Assembly (NCBI GenBank): GCA_900109485.1
Contig: FOAY01000005.1
Coordinates: forward strand, 62,001 to 126,000
Source: Kosakonia sacchari
GTDB taxonomy: Bacteria > Pseudomonadota > Gammaproteobacteria > Enterobacterales > Enterobacteriaceae
Direction: 5' to 3'
Length of the DNA stretch: 64,000 nt
Shown here one piece after another: positions 9,331 through 17,522 of this stretch (its first letter is position 1; each line of letters begins with the position of its first letter). A model generated the notes under the pieces. That model was not told the DNA's origin and searched no databases. It worked only from the letters and a program-made list of their open reading frames with translations. A program made the translations under genes and the position numbers.

Positions 9331-10178
9331 GCATGGTCGATTACGCCACCGCCGCGCGTAAACGCGTTCCCGCCTGGCGCGCGCGTGCCTGGCAGCCGGG
9401 ATTATGGCTGGCCTGGGCAGTGGTTGCACTGGCGGGGCTTGCCGCTTTTTTCCCTGCGCTGCTTACGCATTACAGCGCGGTTGAAGGTATTGCCGGGGCA
9501 CAGCGGCTGGCTCCACAAGCCGGTCACTGGCTGGGTACCGATCAACTGGGGCGCGATCTCTTTGCGCGCATTGTCTACGGTGCTTCACATTCGCTTTCCG
9601 CCGCGCTGGCGGCCGTGGCGATGGGACTGTTTGTCGGAACGCTGATCGGCGTGATTGCCGGTGCGCTCGCCGGGCGCGTGGAATCTCTCCTGATGCGGTT
9701 GGTGGATGTGTTGCTGTCGATTCCGTCGCTGTTGTTGTCGCTGACGGTGATTATTTTACTTGGCTTTGGCACCGTGAATGCAGCCATTGCCGTGGGGGTG
9801 GCTTCGATAGCCAGCTTTGCCCGCCTGGCGCGCGGTGAAGTGGTGCGTATTCGCCACACCGAGTATGTCGAAGCGGCCTGGGGCAGCGGCGGTACTTTCT
9901 GGTCGGTGCTGTGGCGGCATATTTTACCCAACTCGCTCACCGCCGTGCTGGCCTTTGCAACGCTGCAATTTGGTCAGGCGATCCTTGCCCTCTCCACCCT
10001 GAGCTTTCTCGGTTACGGCACGCCGCCGCCGGTGCCGGAATGGGGATTGTTGATCGCCGAAGGCCGCAATTACTTATCAACCGCCTGGTGGCTGACCACC
10101 TTCCCCGGCCTGGTGGTGATCGCCGTGGTACTGGCGGTTAACCGGCTCAGCCGTCAGTTCAGTGGAGGCCGTGTATGA
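9327..10178 (+). CDS. ABC importer permease, DppC type
   Basis: 283 residues with a cytoplasmic basic N-terminus, five to six membrane helices, a GTDQLGRDLFARIVYGA segment characteristic of DppC-type subunits and an EAA loop (YVEAAWGSGGTFWSVLWRHILPNSL). It overlaps both neighbours by 4 nt and has a GGAGGTG ribosome site. It pairs with the preceding permease to form the heterodimeric channel. Confidence 0.9.
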   Translation: MSMVDYATAARKRVPAWRARAWQPGLWLAWAVVALAGLAAFFPALLTHYSAVEGIAGAQRLAPQAGHWLGTDQLGRDLFARIVYGASHSLSAALAAVAMGLFVGTLIGVIAGALAGRVESLLMRLVDVLLSIPSLLLSLTVIILLGFGTVNAAIAVGVASIASFARLARGEVVRIRHTEYVEAAWGSGGTFWSVLWRHILPNSLTAVLAFATLQFGQAILALSTLSFLGYGTPPPVPEWGLLIAEGRNYLSTAWWLTTFPGLVVIAVVLAVNRLSRQFSGGRV

Positions 10179-11782
10179 GCGTGTTGTCGGTAGAAAATTT
10201 AACCCTCAGTTACCACAGCGGCGGCGTCTGGCGCGAAGTGGTTCATGGCGTGAGTTTTACCTTGCAACGGGGCGAAATGCTGGCCTTTGTCGGCGAATCC
10301 GGTTCCGGCAAAACCACCACCGCGCAGGCGATTATTGGGCTGCTGGCCGCCAATGCCCGGCGCGACAGCGGCACGATTGTGCTCAACGGTGAAACAATAA
10401 GCGCGTGGTCGGATAAACGGCTTGATGCACTGCGCGGCGCGCGCATCAGCCTGGTGCCGCAGGATCCCGGTAATTCCCTCAACCCGGTGCAAACCATCGC
10501 TACGCAAGTGGGCGAAGTCCTGCAACTGCACAGCCATTTGCGTGGCCGTGAGCGCGATGCGCAGGTGCTGGCGCTGTTAACGAAAGTGGGTTTAAGCCAC
10601 CCGGAACAGCGCATGAAGCAGTACCCGCACCAGCTATCCGGCGGAATGAAGCAGCGGGTGTTGATCGCGATGGCGATTGCGCTGCAACCGGATGTGATCA
10701 TTGCCGACGAGCCGACCAGCGCGCTGGATGTGACGGTACAAAAGCGCATTCTCGATTTACTCGATGTCCTTCGACGTGAATCCGGCACGGCGGTGCTGTT
10801 TGTCACCCACGATCTGGCGCTGGCTGCTGAACGCGCCGATCGGTTACTGGTGTTTCGCCACGGCGAAATTCAGGAGCATGGTGCGACGGCGGATATTCTG
10901 CGTGCGCCACAGCATGCTTATACTCGCCAGTTGCTGAGCGATCTTCAGGGCAACGCGCTGACGATTGCGCCAGTCTCCGGGCTGCCGCTGGCGTCTCCGG
11001 CTATCCGCGCCAGCGGCATCAGTAAGCGTTTCGCGCTGGGTAAAGGCCATCAATTGCAGGCGCTTGATGACGTCAGTTTTGCCGTACAGCGCGGCAGCAC
11101 GCATGCGCTGGTTGGCGAATCCGGCTCGGGCAAAACCACGCTGGCGCGTATTCTGCTTGGCTTTGAGCAGGCCGACAGCGGCCGGGTGACGATTGATGAT
11201 ATCGAGGCCACGCAACTGAGCCAGGAGGCGCGCCGCCAGTTGCGCCGCAAAATCCAGTTTGTCTATCAGAACCCCTTCTCTTCGCTCGATCCTCGCCAGA
11301 CGCTGTTTGAGATCATCGAAGAGCCGCTGAAGAACTTTGAACGCGTTGAAAAAACCGAACGCAAGGCACGAGTGGAAAACGTCGCCCGGCGCGTTGCGCT
11401 GCCGCTGGAGTTACTAGATCGTACGGCGCGTGAGCTTTCCGGCGGCCAGCGCCAGCGCGTAGCTATTGCCCGCGCGCTGATCCTCGAACCGGGCATTCTG
11501 GTACTGGATGAAGCCACCTCCGCACTGGATGTCACCGTGCAGGCGCAGATCCTCGCACTGCTCCAGCAACTGCAACAGCAACTGGGGTTGACGTACCTGT
11601 TTATCACCCACGATCTGGCGACGGTGCGGCGCATCGCGCACAGCGTTACGGTGCTGCGCAATGGTTGCGTGGTTGAGCAAGGTTCCGTGGCGAGCCTCTT
11701 TGCCGCGCCGCAAAACGACTATACCCGCGAGTTAATTCACGCTATTCCCCACCTTTCACCTGCTACGGAGGAGTTCGCATGA
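10175..11782 (+). CDS. Fused double ATPase of the ABC importer (DppD-DppF type)
   Basis: 535 residues carrying two complete ABC ATPase domains. The first has GESGSGKTT, LSGGM and ADEPTSALD; the second has GESGSGKTT, LSGGQ and LDEATSALD. In dipeptide-type importers these are usually two proteins; the fusion is a known variant (as in GsiA and YejF). It starts in an ATGA overlap with the permease gene and overlaps the following monooxygenase start by 4 nt. Confidence 0.9.
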   Translation: MSVLSVENLTLSYHSGGVWREVVHGVSFTLQRGEMLAFVGESGSGKTTTAQAIIGLLAANARRDSGTIVLNGETISAWSDKRLDALRGARISLVPQDPGNSLNPVQTIATQVGEVLQLHSHLRGRERDAQVLALLTKVGLSHPEQRMKQYPHQLSGGMKQRVLIAMAIALQPDVIIADEPTSALDVTVQKRILDLLDVLRRESGTAVLFVTHDLALAAERADRLLVFRHGEIQEHGATADILRAPQHAYTRQLLSDLQGNALTIAPVSGLPLASPAIRASGISKRFALGKGHQLQALDDVSFAVQRGSTHALVGESGSGKTTLARILLGFEQADSGRVTIDDIEATQLSQEARRQLRRKIQFVYQNPFSSLDPRQTLFEIIEEPLKNFERVEKTERKARVENVARRVALPLELLDRTARELSGGQRQRVAIARALILEPGILVLDEATSALDVTVQAQILALLQQLQQQLGLTYLFITHDLATVRRIAHSVTVLRNGCVVEQGSVASLFAAPQNDYTRELIHAIPHLSPATEEFA

Positions 11783-12768
11783 CGCGAAAACGCCTGGGGT
11801 TTTTTACCCGTCTGCTTGACGATGCGGCGCCCAAAGAGCGCTACCGGCTGGCCACGGAGCAGATCCGCCATGCGGAACGGTACGGCTTTGACAGCGCGTG
11901 GATCGCGCAGCACCACTTTCACGAGCATGAAGGTGGTCTGCCTTCGCCGCTGGTCTTCCTGGCGCATGTCGCAGCACACACGGAAACTATTCGTCTTGGT
12001 ACGGCCATCATCACCCTGCCGCTGGAAAACCCGTTGCGCGTGGCCGAAGATGCCGCCGTACTCGATCTGCTGGCCAATGGACGTCTGGAAGTGGGGTTTG
12101 GTTCTGGTGGTACGGCGACCTCTTTTCTGCCCTTTGGCCTGACGATTGATGAACGGGCGACGGTATTCGCCGATGCGCTGCACCTGATCCAGAGCGCCTG
12201 GCGCGGTGATTCGCTGACACACCCGGATAACCACCTTTACCCTCCGGCGCCGCAGTTGGCGGAACGGGTATGGATCGCCACCTTTTCCGTTGACGGCGCA
12301 ATCCGTGCAGGCCAGGGCGGACACGGGCTGATGCTGTCCCGCACTCAGCCGCGCCCGGCCGACAACCCTTCGCTCACGCTTGATGCCATCCAGAATCCGA
12401 TGGTGGATGCTTACCTTGATGCGCTCCCGGCGGGCGTTGCGCCGCGCATACTCGCTTCGCGCACGGCGTTTGTCGCCGACAGCCGCGACTATGCGCTGAA
12501 GGTTGCAGCGCCGGGATTGACTCGCCAGGCCGTGCAGCATCGCGTGGCAGGCCATACGGTTTCAGGTGACAACGTCACGGATTATATCCGCCAGTTTGAT
12601 GCGCATATCGGCGATGTGCAAACGGTGCTCGCATCGCTGGCGCAGGACACCATCCTGGCCCGCGCCACCGATATCTCTTTTCAGGTGCATTCCGTCGAAC
12701 CGTCGCACCGCGACACGTTACGTTCCATTGAACTGATTGCTGAGCATATCGCTCCGCACATTCTATAA
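11779..12768 (+). CDS. Luciferase-like FMN-dependent monooxygenase
   Basis: 329 residues with the TIM-barrel flavin monooxygenase pattern: RLGFFTRLLDD at the start, DSAWIAQHHFHEHEGGLPSPLVFLAHVAAHT (about 36-66), LGTAIITLPLENPLRVAEDAAVLDLLANGRLEVGFGSG (about 73-112). These two-component enzymes use reduced FMN and oxygen to oxidise organic substrates, including C-S and C-P bond containing compounds. Position directly after an importer suggests it acts on the imported ligand. It matches, from memory, the KPN_01858-type LLM family. Substrate unknown. Confidence 0.82.
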   Translation: MTRKRLGFFTRLLDDAAPKERYRLATEQIRHAERYGFDSAWIAQHHFHEHEGGLPSPLVFLAHVAAHTETIRLGTAIITLPLENPLRVAEDAAVLDLLANGRLEVGFGSGGTATSFLPFGLTIDERATVFADALHLIQSAWRGDSLTHPDNHLYPPAPQLAERVWIATFSVDGAIRAGQGGHGLMLSRTQPRPADNPSLTLDAIQNPMVDAYLDALPAGVAPRILASRTAFVADSRDYALKVAAPGLTRQAVQHRVAGHTVSGDNVTDYIRQFDAHIGDVQTVLASLAQDTILARATDISFQVHSVEPSHRDTLRSIELIAEHIAPHIL

Positions 12769-12777
12769 GGAGCCTCT

Positions 12778-13869
12778 ATGGCGCTAAGTCTGGATATTCT
12801 TGCTGAACTGGCGGAGATCGCCACCGGTTCGGAACTGCAACGTGCGCGTGAAACACGCGATGCGGCCACTCGCCATGCCCAGGGCAGCTATGAAGCGCTG
12901 TTCGGTGACCAGGAGCACGCCTTTGCGCTGGATGAACGCTTTATTGTGGCGGCGAAAGTGGCGAAATGGCACGAAGCCAACGATCTGGCGGCACACTACG
13001 CCAGTTTTGGTCTTGCCGACCCGACTTCTGCCCGTCTGACACCCGCGCTGGAGTTCGCGCGCTTGCTGACTTTTTCCCCGGTAGAAGCGACGCCGCAGGC
13101 GCTGAAAACGCTGACGGCGGCAGGCTGGAACAAAGAGAGCATTGTTACCCTGGCGCAACTGGTGGCGTTTGTCAGCTTCCAGAGCCGTCTGCTGGCCGGG
13201 TTACGTTTGCTCAATGGCAAGCCCGTTTCCCCCAGCGGAAAACCGGTGGTGGCAGGCATCTGGCATACCACACCGACAACGCAAACCGGGAAACCCGCCC
13301 CGGTGCAGTTTACTCAGCAGGAACTGGGCTGGGAGCCGTGGATTGCCGCGAAACCGCTGGCGGAGTTTACGGCGGCCGAACAGGCGATTCTGGCGAAATT
13401 CGGCCATAGTGATTCTGACTATTTTCGTCTGTTAGGCCGCAACCTACCGGTACTTGAGCAACGCACATTGACGGATAAGGGCATCTTCTACACCCCTGGC
13501 GGTTTGCCGCGCGCCGAGCGTGAGCTGGCAGCGACGGTCACCAGTAAAATTAATGGCTGTATCTATTGCGCTTCAGTCCATGCGCGCAAAACCAGCCAGT
13601 TGTCGAAGGACGATAACGCCGTAGAGACGCTGCTTGCCGTGCAACCAGGACATATTCTGAGCGCCGGGCAATCCGCACGCTGGCAGGCTGAAATTGATGC
13701 CGCCGCCGCCCTGTCGGTGACGCCACCGGCGCTGACAACGCAGCATCTGGCAAAGCTGAGAGAACAGGAGCTGGACACCCTGCAGCAGCTTGATCTGATA
13801 CAGTCCGCCGCGTTTTTTGCCTGGGCCAACCGTCTGATGCTGACGCTGGGAGAACCCTGGTTGCCCTGA
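12778..13869 (+). CDS. Fused CMD-domain and AhpD-like alkylhydroperoxidase protein
   Basis: 363 residues in two halves. Residues 1 to about 160 form a helical carboxymuconolactone-decarboxylase-like domain without the redox cysteines; the second half carries the AhpD signature ELAATVTSKINGCIYCASVHA, with CxxC plus His near residues 260-267. In relatives these are remembered as two separate proteins (Avi_7170 and Avi_7169 types), so this looks like a gene fusion. It closes the operon, 9 nt after the monooxygenase and followed by a strong terminator. A role in removing peroxides or oxidising thiols produced by the monooxygenase is inferred. Confidence 0.75.
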   Translation: MALSLDILAELAEIATGSELQRARETRDAATRHAQGSYEALFGDQEHAFALDERFIVAAKVAKWHEANDLAAHYASFGLADPTSARLTPALEFARLLTFSPVEATPQALKTLTAAGWNKESIVTLAQLVAFVSFQSRLLAGLRLLNGKPVSPSGKPVVAGIWHTTPTTQTGKPAPVQFTQQELGWEPWIAAKPLAEFTAAEQAILAKFGHSDSDYFRLLGRNLPVLEQRTLTDKGIFYTPGGLPRAERELAATVTSKINGCIYCASVHARKTSQLSKDDNAVETLLAVQPGHILSAGQSARWQAEIDAAAALSVTPPALTTQHLAKLREQELDTLQQLDLIQSAAFFAWANRLMLTLGEPWLP

Positions 13870-13890
13870 AAGTGTCGCCGCCATTCAGAC

Positions 13891-13918
13891 CGGGTAAGCG
13901 TCGTGCTTACCCGTTTTT
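13891..13918. terminator. Bidirectional terminator between convergent genes
   Basis: CGGGTAAGC, loop GTCGT, GCTTACCCG then TTTTT: a perfect 9-bp stem. It ends the six-gene operon and overlaps the stop codon of the convergent AraJ-like gene. Confidence 0.92.
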
Positions 13919-15089
13919 ATGCCTGCGCGACAGGTTCAGTTTTCAGCTTTGTTTTCAGACGGCCATACACCAGCAATGCGGTCATGGCGGCAAAGGTTAG
14001 CACCGCTGCTGGCAGCGTAAGATAGCGATAAGTCAGGCCGAAAGTGATGATCAGGCCACCGAACCAGGCGCCCACGGCGTTGCCGAGGTTGAAGGCCATT
14101 TGCCCCCCTGCAGCACCTAACATTTCGCCACCCTTCGCATTTTGCAGCAGCATAATTTGCAGCGGCGCGGAAAGCGCAAACAGGCCAGCGCAGCAGATAA
14201 AGCCGAGCGACAGCGCCCCGACTTTGTTTTCTCCGGCGACAAACAGTGCCAGCATCGCCAGCATAATGAAAAACTCGGTTGCCGCCGCAATGCGTAAGGG
14301 GCTGAATTTGACGGAGAGCTTGCCGCTGAACATATTCCCCAGCACCATTCCCAGCCCCATCAGCGTCATGATGAAGGTCATCGAGACTTCGGAGAAGCCA
14401 GAAACGGTGACCATAAATGGCTTCACGTAGCTGAACCAGGCAAACACACCGGCATTACCAAACATTGTGGCGGCGAAAATCAGCCACGGTTCTGGTTTTT
14501 TCAGAAACTGAAACTGTTCGCGCAGGCGGCTTTCGGTGTTATCAAACAGCGCCGGAACCCAGAAGATCACCGAGACAATCACGGCGATGTCGAACAGCGA
14601 AATCAGCAAGAAGGTGTAGCGCCAGCTAAAGCTGTGACCAATCCATGTACCCAGCGGAATACCGATCAGGTTCGCGACGGTCATACCGGCTATCATGCCG
14701 GCCACGGCCATCGTCACCTTGCCGGGAGGGGCAATTTTCGACAGGATAATTGCGCCGACGCCAAAGATTGCCCCGTGCGGAAAACCGGAAATTAAGCGGG
14801 CGATAATCAGCATCGGATAAGCGCTGGAGAACGTGAACATGGCATTACCGATAACGCACAGCACCACCAGAAACAACAATATGTTTTTCAACGAAAAACG
14901 GTTCGAAAAAAGTGCCATGATCGGCGCGCCGATCACCACGCCAGAGGCGTAAGCCGAAATCATATGTCCCGCCGACGGAATCGAGATGCCGACATTGGTG
15001 GCGAGTTCTGTCAACACGCCCATAATGCCGAATTCCGCCATTCCCAGACCAAAGGTCGCAAGTGCCAACGAAAAAATCGTTTTTTTCAT
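13917..15089 (-). CDS. araJ: MFS exporter, AraJ-like
   Basis: 390 residues from the ATG at 15089 (MKKTIFSLALATFGLGMAEFG), matching E. coli AraJ in start and length; an in-frame GTG four codons earlier is less likely. It has twelve predicted membrane helices and keeps AraJ segments such as ARLISGFPHGAIFGVGAI and LFALSAPLQIMLLQNAKGGE. AraJ belongs to the sugar-efflux/multidrug branch of the MFS; its physiological substrate is unsettled. It is a single gene transcribed toward the KPN-type operon. Confidence 0.8.
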   Translation of the reverse strand: MKKTIFSLALATFGLGMAEFGIMGVLTELATNVGISIPSAGHMISAYASGVVIGAPIMALFSNRFSLKNILLFLVVLCVIGNAMFTFSSAYPMLIIARLISGFPHGAIFGVGAIILSKIAPPGKVTMAVAGMIAGMTVANLIGIPLGTWIGHSFSWRYTFLLISLFDIAVIVSVIFWVPALFDNTESRLREQFQFLKKPEPWLIFAATMFGNAGVFAWFSYVKPFMVTVSGFSEVSMTFIMTLMGLGMVLGNMFSGKLSVKFSPLRIAAATEFFIMLAMLALFVAGENKVGALSLGFICCAGLFALSAPLQIMLLQNAKGGEMLGAAGGQMAFNLGNAVGAWFGGLIITFGLTYRYLTLPAAVLTFAAMTALLVYGRLKTKLKTEPVAQA

Positions 15090-15101
15090 ACCACAAACCA
15101 C

Positions 15102-15435
15102 TTGTTAAAAGAGTGCTGCGGGCATTATTGACCATTCAACCCCAGCAGACCAGACGAAAAGCCGCGACTGACACATTAATCCATAAAATCAGGCAGGTTA
15201 CGGCAAAGATGACATTCATGCGTAATGCAACATCGTTTGCTATTTGTATTCAATATCCGCAAATAAATGATTGCTGAAGAGTGGAAGATGACTCGCAAAT
15301 TATTTTCCCTGTTACATTTATTTTCTTTATTCAGGAAGCGAGATCTCAGTGTTAAGCAGAGTACGGGAATCACTATTGTTTTTCTTTTTTATCGGTTGAT
15401 AATTCAGCCATCGACACACACAAAAGGATATTACC
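15102..15435. other. Intergenic region between araJ-like and ccdA-like genes
   Basis: AT-rich spacer between divergent transcription units. It must hold both promoters, but I see no clear operator, RNA gene or reading frame longer than about 70 codons with a ribosome site. Confidence 0.4.
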
Positions 15436-15624
15436 GTGGAACGCCAATACCAGGATGAAATAAAGAAACCCGTAACGCGAAAAGCTAACGCAACAGTGTT
15501 AACGCCTGAGCAGCGGGCAGAAAAAGATCGGCAAACAAAAGAATTTATTCGAGAAATGAATGCGTATGTGGCGGAGCATGGGGTGCTTACGGACCATGAC
15601 TACTTCAGGATGTTTCAATGCTAA
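15436..15624 (+). CDS. CcdA-like antitoxin, short form
   Basis: 62 residues from a GTG with an AAAGGA ribosome site. The C-terminal half (TPEQRAEKDRQTKEFIREMNAYVAEHGVLTDHDYFR) matches the toxin-binding tail of F-plasmid CcdA, which ends in RFIEMNGSFADENRDW. The N-terminal ribbon-helix-helix DNA-binding domain of CcdA (about 40 residues) is not recognisable: only some 25 residues precede the conserved part. The gene overlaps the toxin gene by 7 nt, the usual coupled arrangement. It may neutralise the toxin without repressing its own promoter. Confidence 0.68.
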   Translation: MERQYQDEIKKPVTRKANATVLTPEQRAEKDRQTKEFIREMNAYVAEHGVLTDHDYFRMFQC

Positions 15625-15941
15625 AACAGTTTGATGTATATCGTAACCCAGATCCGGAAACCAGAAATAGATGGCCATATTATATTATTATTCAGAATGA
15701 TTATTATGCTGAATTTTCCAGCCGGGTAATTATGCCGTTGGCCCGAAAAATGAAGGTTCCAGGTTGGCTGGAATCTGCTGTGCCAAAAGTAAATGTTGAG
15801 TTTGAGACGCTGATACTTTATTCCCCGTTGTTGGCTCATCTGGAAGTTAAAAAATTCAGGCCGCAGGATTATGTCGGTAATCTGCGCAGAGAAAGGAGCT
15901 GTGTTGTTGGTGCCATTGATGCGCTGGTGGCGAATATATAA
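15618..15941 (+). CDS. CcdB-like toxin, possibly altered
   Basis: 107 residues with the CcdB layout: FDVYRN near the start, a YYIIIQNDY strand, RVIMPLA, a FETLILYSPLLAHL core and a C-terminal helix. CcdB (101 residues in F) poisons DNA gyrase through its last three residues, Trp99-Gly100-Ile101. Here the protein ends in VANI, so the Trp and Gly are absent while the final Ile is kept. It may be non-toxic or act differently. It is translated from an ATG overlapping the antitoxin stop and followed by a terminator hairpin shared with the convergent fdn operon. Confidence 0.68.
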   Translation: MLKQFDVYRNPDPETRNRWPYYIIIQNDYYAEFSSRVIMPLARKMKVPGWLESAVPKVNVEFETLILYSPLLAHLEVKKFRPQDYVGNLRRERSCVVGAIDALVANI

Positions 15942-15943
15942 GA

Positions 15944-15975
15944 AACCCGCTCCGAACGGGCGTCCGGAGCGGGTT
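15944..15975. terminator. Terminator between ccdB-like gene and fdnI
   Basis: AACCCGCTCCG, 10-base loop, CGGAGCGGGTT: an 11-bp perfect stem. The T-richer side (TTTCTT) faces minus-strand transcription, so it chiefly ends the fdnGHI operon. Confidence 0.85.
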
Positions 15976-15979
15976 AAGA

Positions 15980-16636
15980 TCACTCGATCCCTTCGGTGCT
16001 CTCTTTTTTCGCTTCCAGACGCTCTACGTCGTTATACCAGCGCGGGTGGTGCTTCTGCGCCCAGCGGCGGCTCACCTTCCCTTCGATCATGCCTTTAATG
16101 GAGCCTTTCACCCAGAAAGCCATATACATATGGATGAGGATGGCATGAATCAAAATAATGGCGGATGTAGCGTGCAGCAGCAGACTGTAGCGGATCACCT
16201 GAATCGGGAAGTACTGTGCAAAATAAGGACGCCAGATGATGACGCCGGTCACCAGAAGCACGGTTATCATGCTCATGATGGTCCAGAACATCATCTTTTG
16301 TCCGGCATTGTATTTCCCGACCTTAGCGACCTTGTGCTCATTACCCTTTAACACTTCGACGATGTTTTTCAGCCACGGCAGATCTTTCTTGTCAGGGATG
16401 TTGTGATGCACAAAGCGTACAAACATGAACATCAGCGCGAAGAAGATCGCTACACCAAAGAAGGGATGCAGAATGCGCCCCATCTGTGGCGTACCGAAGG
16501 TTTCCGTCAACCACTGTAACGTCGGGAAGAAAAACGAGATGCCGGAGAGCGCGACCAGAAAAAAGCAGATCACCACTGTCCAGTGACAGGCGCGATCGAT
16601 AAATTTGGTGCGCACAATCATTTTTGACTTACTCAT
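15980..16636 (-). CDS. fdnI: Formate dehydrogenase-N gamma subunit (cytochrome b556)
   Basis: 218 residues from the ATG at 16636 ([19 protein letters not shown]), matching E. coli FdnI (217 residues). It is an integral membrane di-heme cytochrome b with four helices; candidate heme ligands are the histidines in [15 protein letters not shown] and the [21 protein letters not shown] helix. It passes electrons from FdnH to menaquinone. It overlaps fdnH by 8 nt and is the last gene of the operon. Confidence 0.96.
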   Translation of the reverse strand: MSKSKMIVRTKFIDRACHWTVVICFFLVALSGISFFFPTLQWLTETFGTPQMGRILHPFFGVAIFFALMFMFVRFVHHNIPDKKDLPWLKNIVEVLKGNEHKVAKVGKYNAGQKMMFWTIMSMITVLLVTGVIIWRPYFAQYFPIQVIRYSLLLHATSAIILIHAILIHMYMAFWVKGSIKGMIEGKVSRRWAQKHHPRWYNDVERLEAKKESTEGIE

Positions 16637-17510
16637 GATGATCCTCTTCGTCGTCCACTTCTTTGTTCGGCCCAATCCCGATGTAGTGGTAAATCAACCC
16701 GGCGAAGGTGGCGAGGAATCCCGCCGCCGACAGCGGTTTCAGCACCCCTTTCCACAGATTGACCGAGGTATCGATACGCGGATTTTCCGGCAAATTGTGG
16801 TAAAGCTGCGGCTGGTCAGCGTGGTGCAGCACATACATCACGTGCGTTCCGCCGACGCCCTGCGGGTTATAGATCCCCGCGCTGGCGTAGCCGCGCGCTT
16901 TCAGCTTCTCTACCCGCTGTTCGCCCAGCGCCAGCATTTCCGCTTTGGTACCGAAATGGATAGCGCCGGTCGGGCAGGTTTTCACGCAGGCAGGCTCCTG
17001 GCCGACGCTGACCCGATCGACACAGAGCGTACATTTGTAAACCCGGTTATCCTCTTTATTGAGGCGCGGGACGTTAAACGGACACCCGGCAATACAGTAG
17101 CCGCAGCCGATACAGTTATCCTGCTGAAAATCGACAATACCATTGGCGTACTGAATGATCGCACCCGCAGAAGGACACGCCTTCAGGCAGCCCGGCTCGG
17201 CACAATGCATGCAGCCATCTTTGCGGATCAGCCACTCCAGCTTGCCATTCTGCTCGGTTTCGCTAAAGCGCATCACCGTCCAGGATTTGGCGCTCAAATC
17301 GGCCGGGTTGTCGTAAACTCCGACGCAGTGCCCCACTTCATCGCGGATGTCGTTCCATTCTGAACACGCCACCTGGCAGGCTTTGCAGCCCACGCAGGTG
17401 GAAACATCGATAAGCTTGGCAACTTCAGCCTTATAATCACGCACCCGTGGGGGGGGCGTGATCGGGTTGGTCGCGGAGCGCTTAAGAATGTCCTGAGTTT
17501 CCATTGCCAT
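16629..17510 (-). CDS. fdnH: Formate dehydrogenase-N beta subunit (iron-sulfur)
   Basis: 293 residues (E. coli FdnH has 294). Four ferredoxin-type cysteine clusters are visible: [37 protein letters not shown] with CTLCVDR, and [11 protein letters not shown] single membrane helix near the C-terminus ([21 protein letters not shown]) anchors it on the periplasmic side. It carries electrons from FdnG to the FdnI hemes. Confidence 0.97.
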   Translation of the reverse strand: MAMETQDILKRSATNPITPPPRVRDYKAEVAKLIDVSTCVGCKACQVACSEWNDIRDEVGHCVGVYDNPADLSAKSWTVMRFSETEQNGKLEWLIRKDGCMHCAEPGCLKACPSAGAIIQYANGIVDFQQDNCIGCGYCIAGCPFNVPRLNKEDNRVYKCTLCVDRVSVGQEPACVKTCPTGAIHFGTKAEMLALGEQRVEKLKARGYASAGIYNPQGVGGTHVMYVLHHADQPQLYHNLPENPRIDTSVNLWKGVLKPLSAAGFLATFAGLIYHYIGIGPNKEVDDEEDHHE

Positions 17511-17522
17511 AATCTCGCTCCC

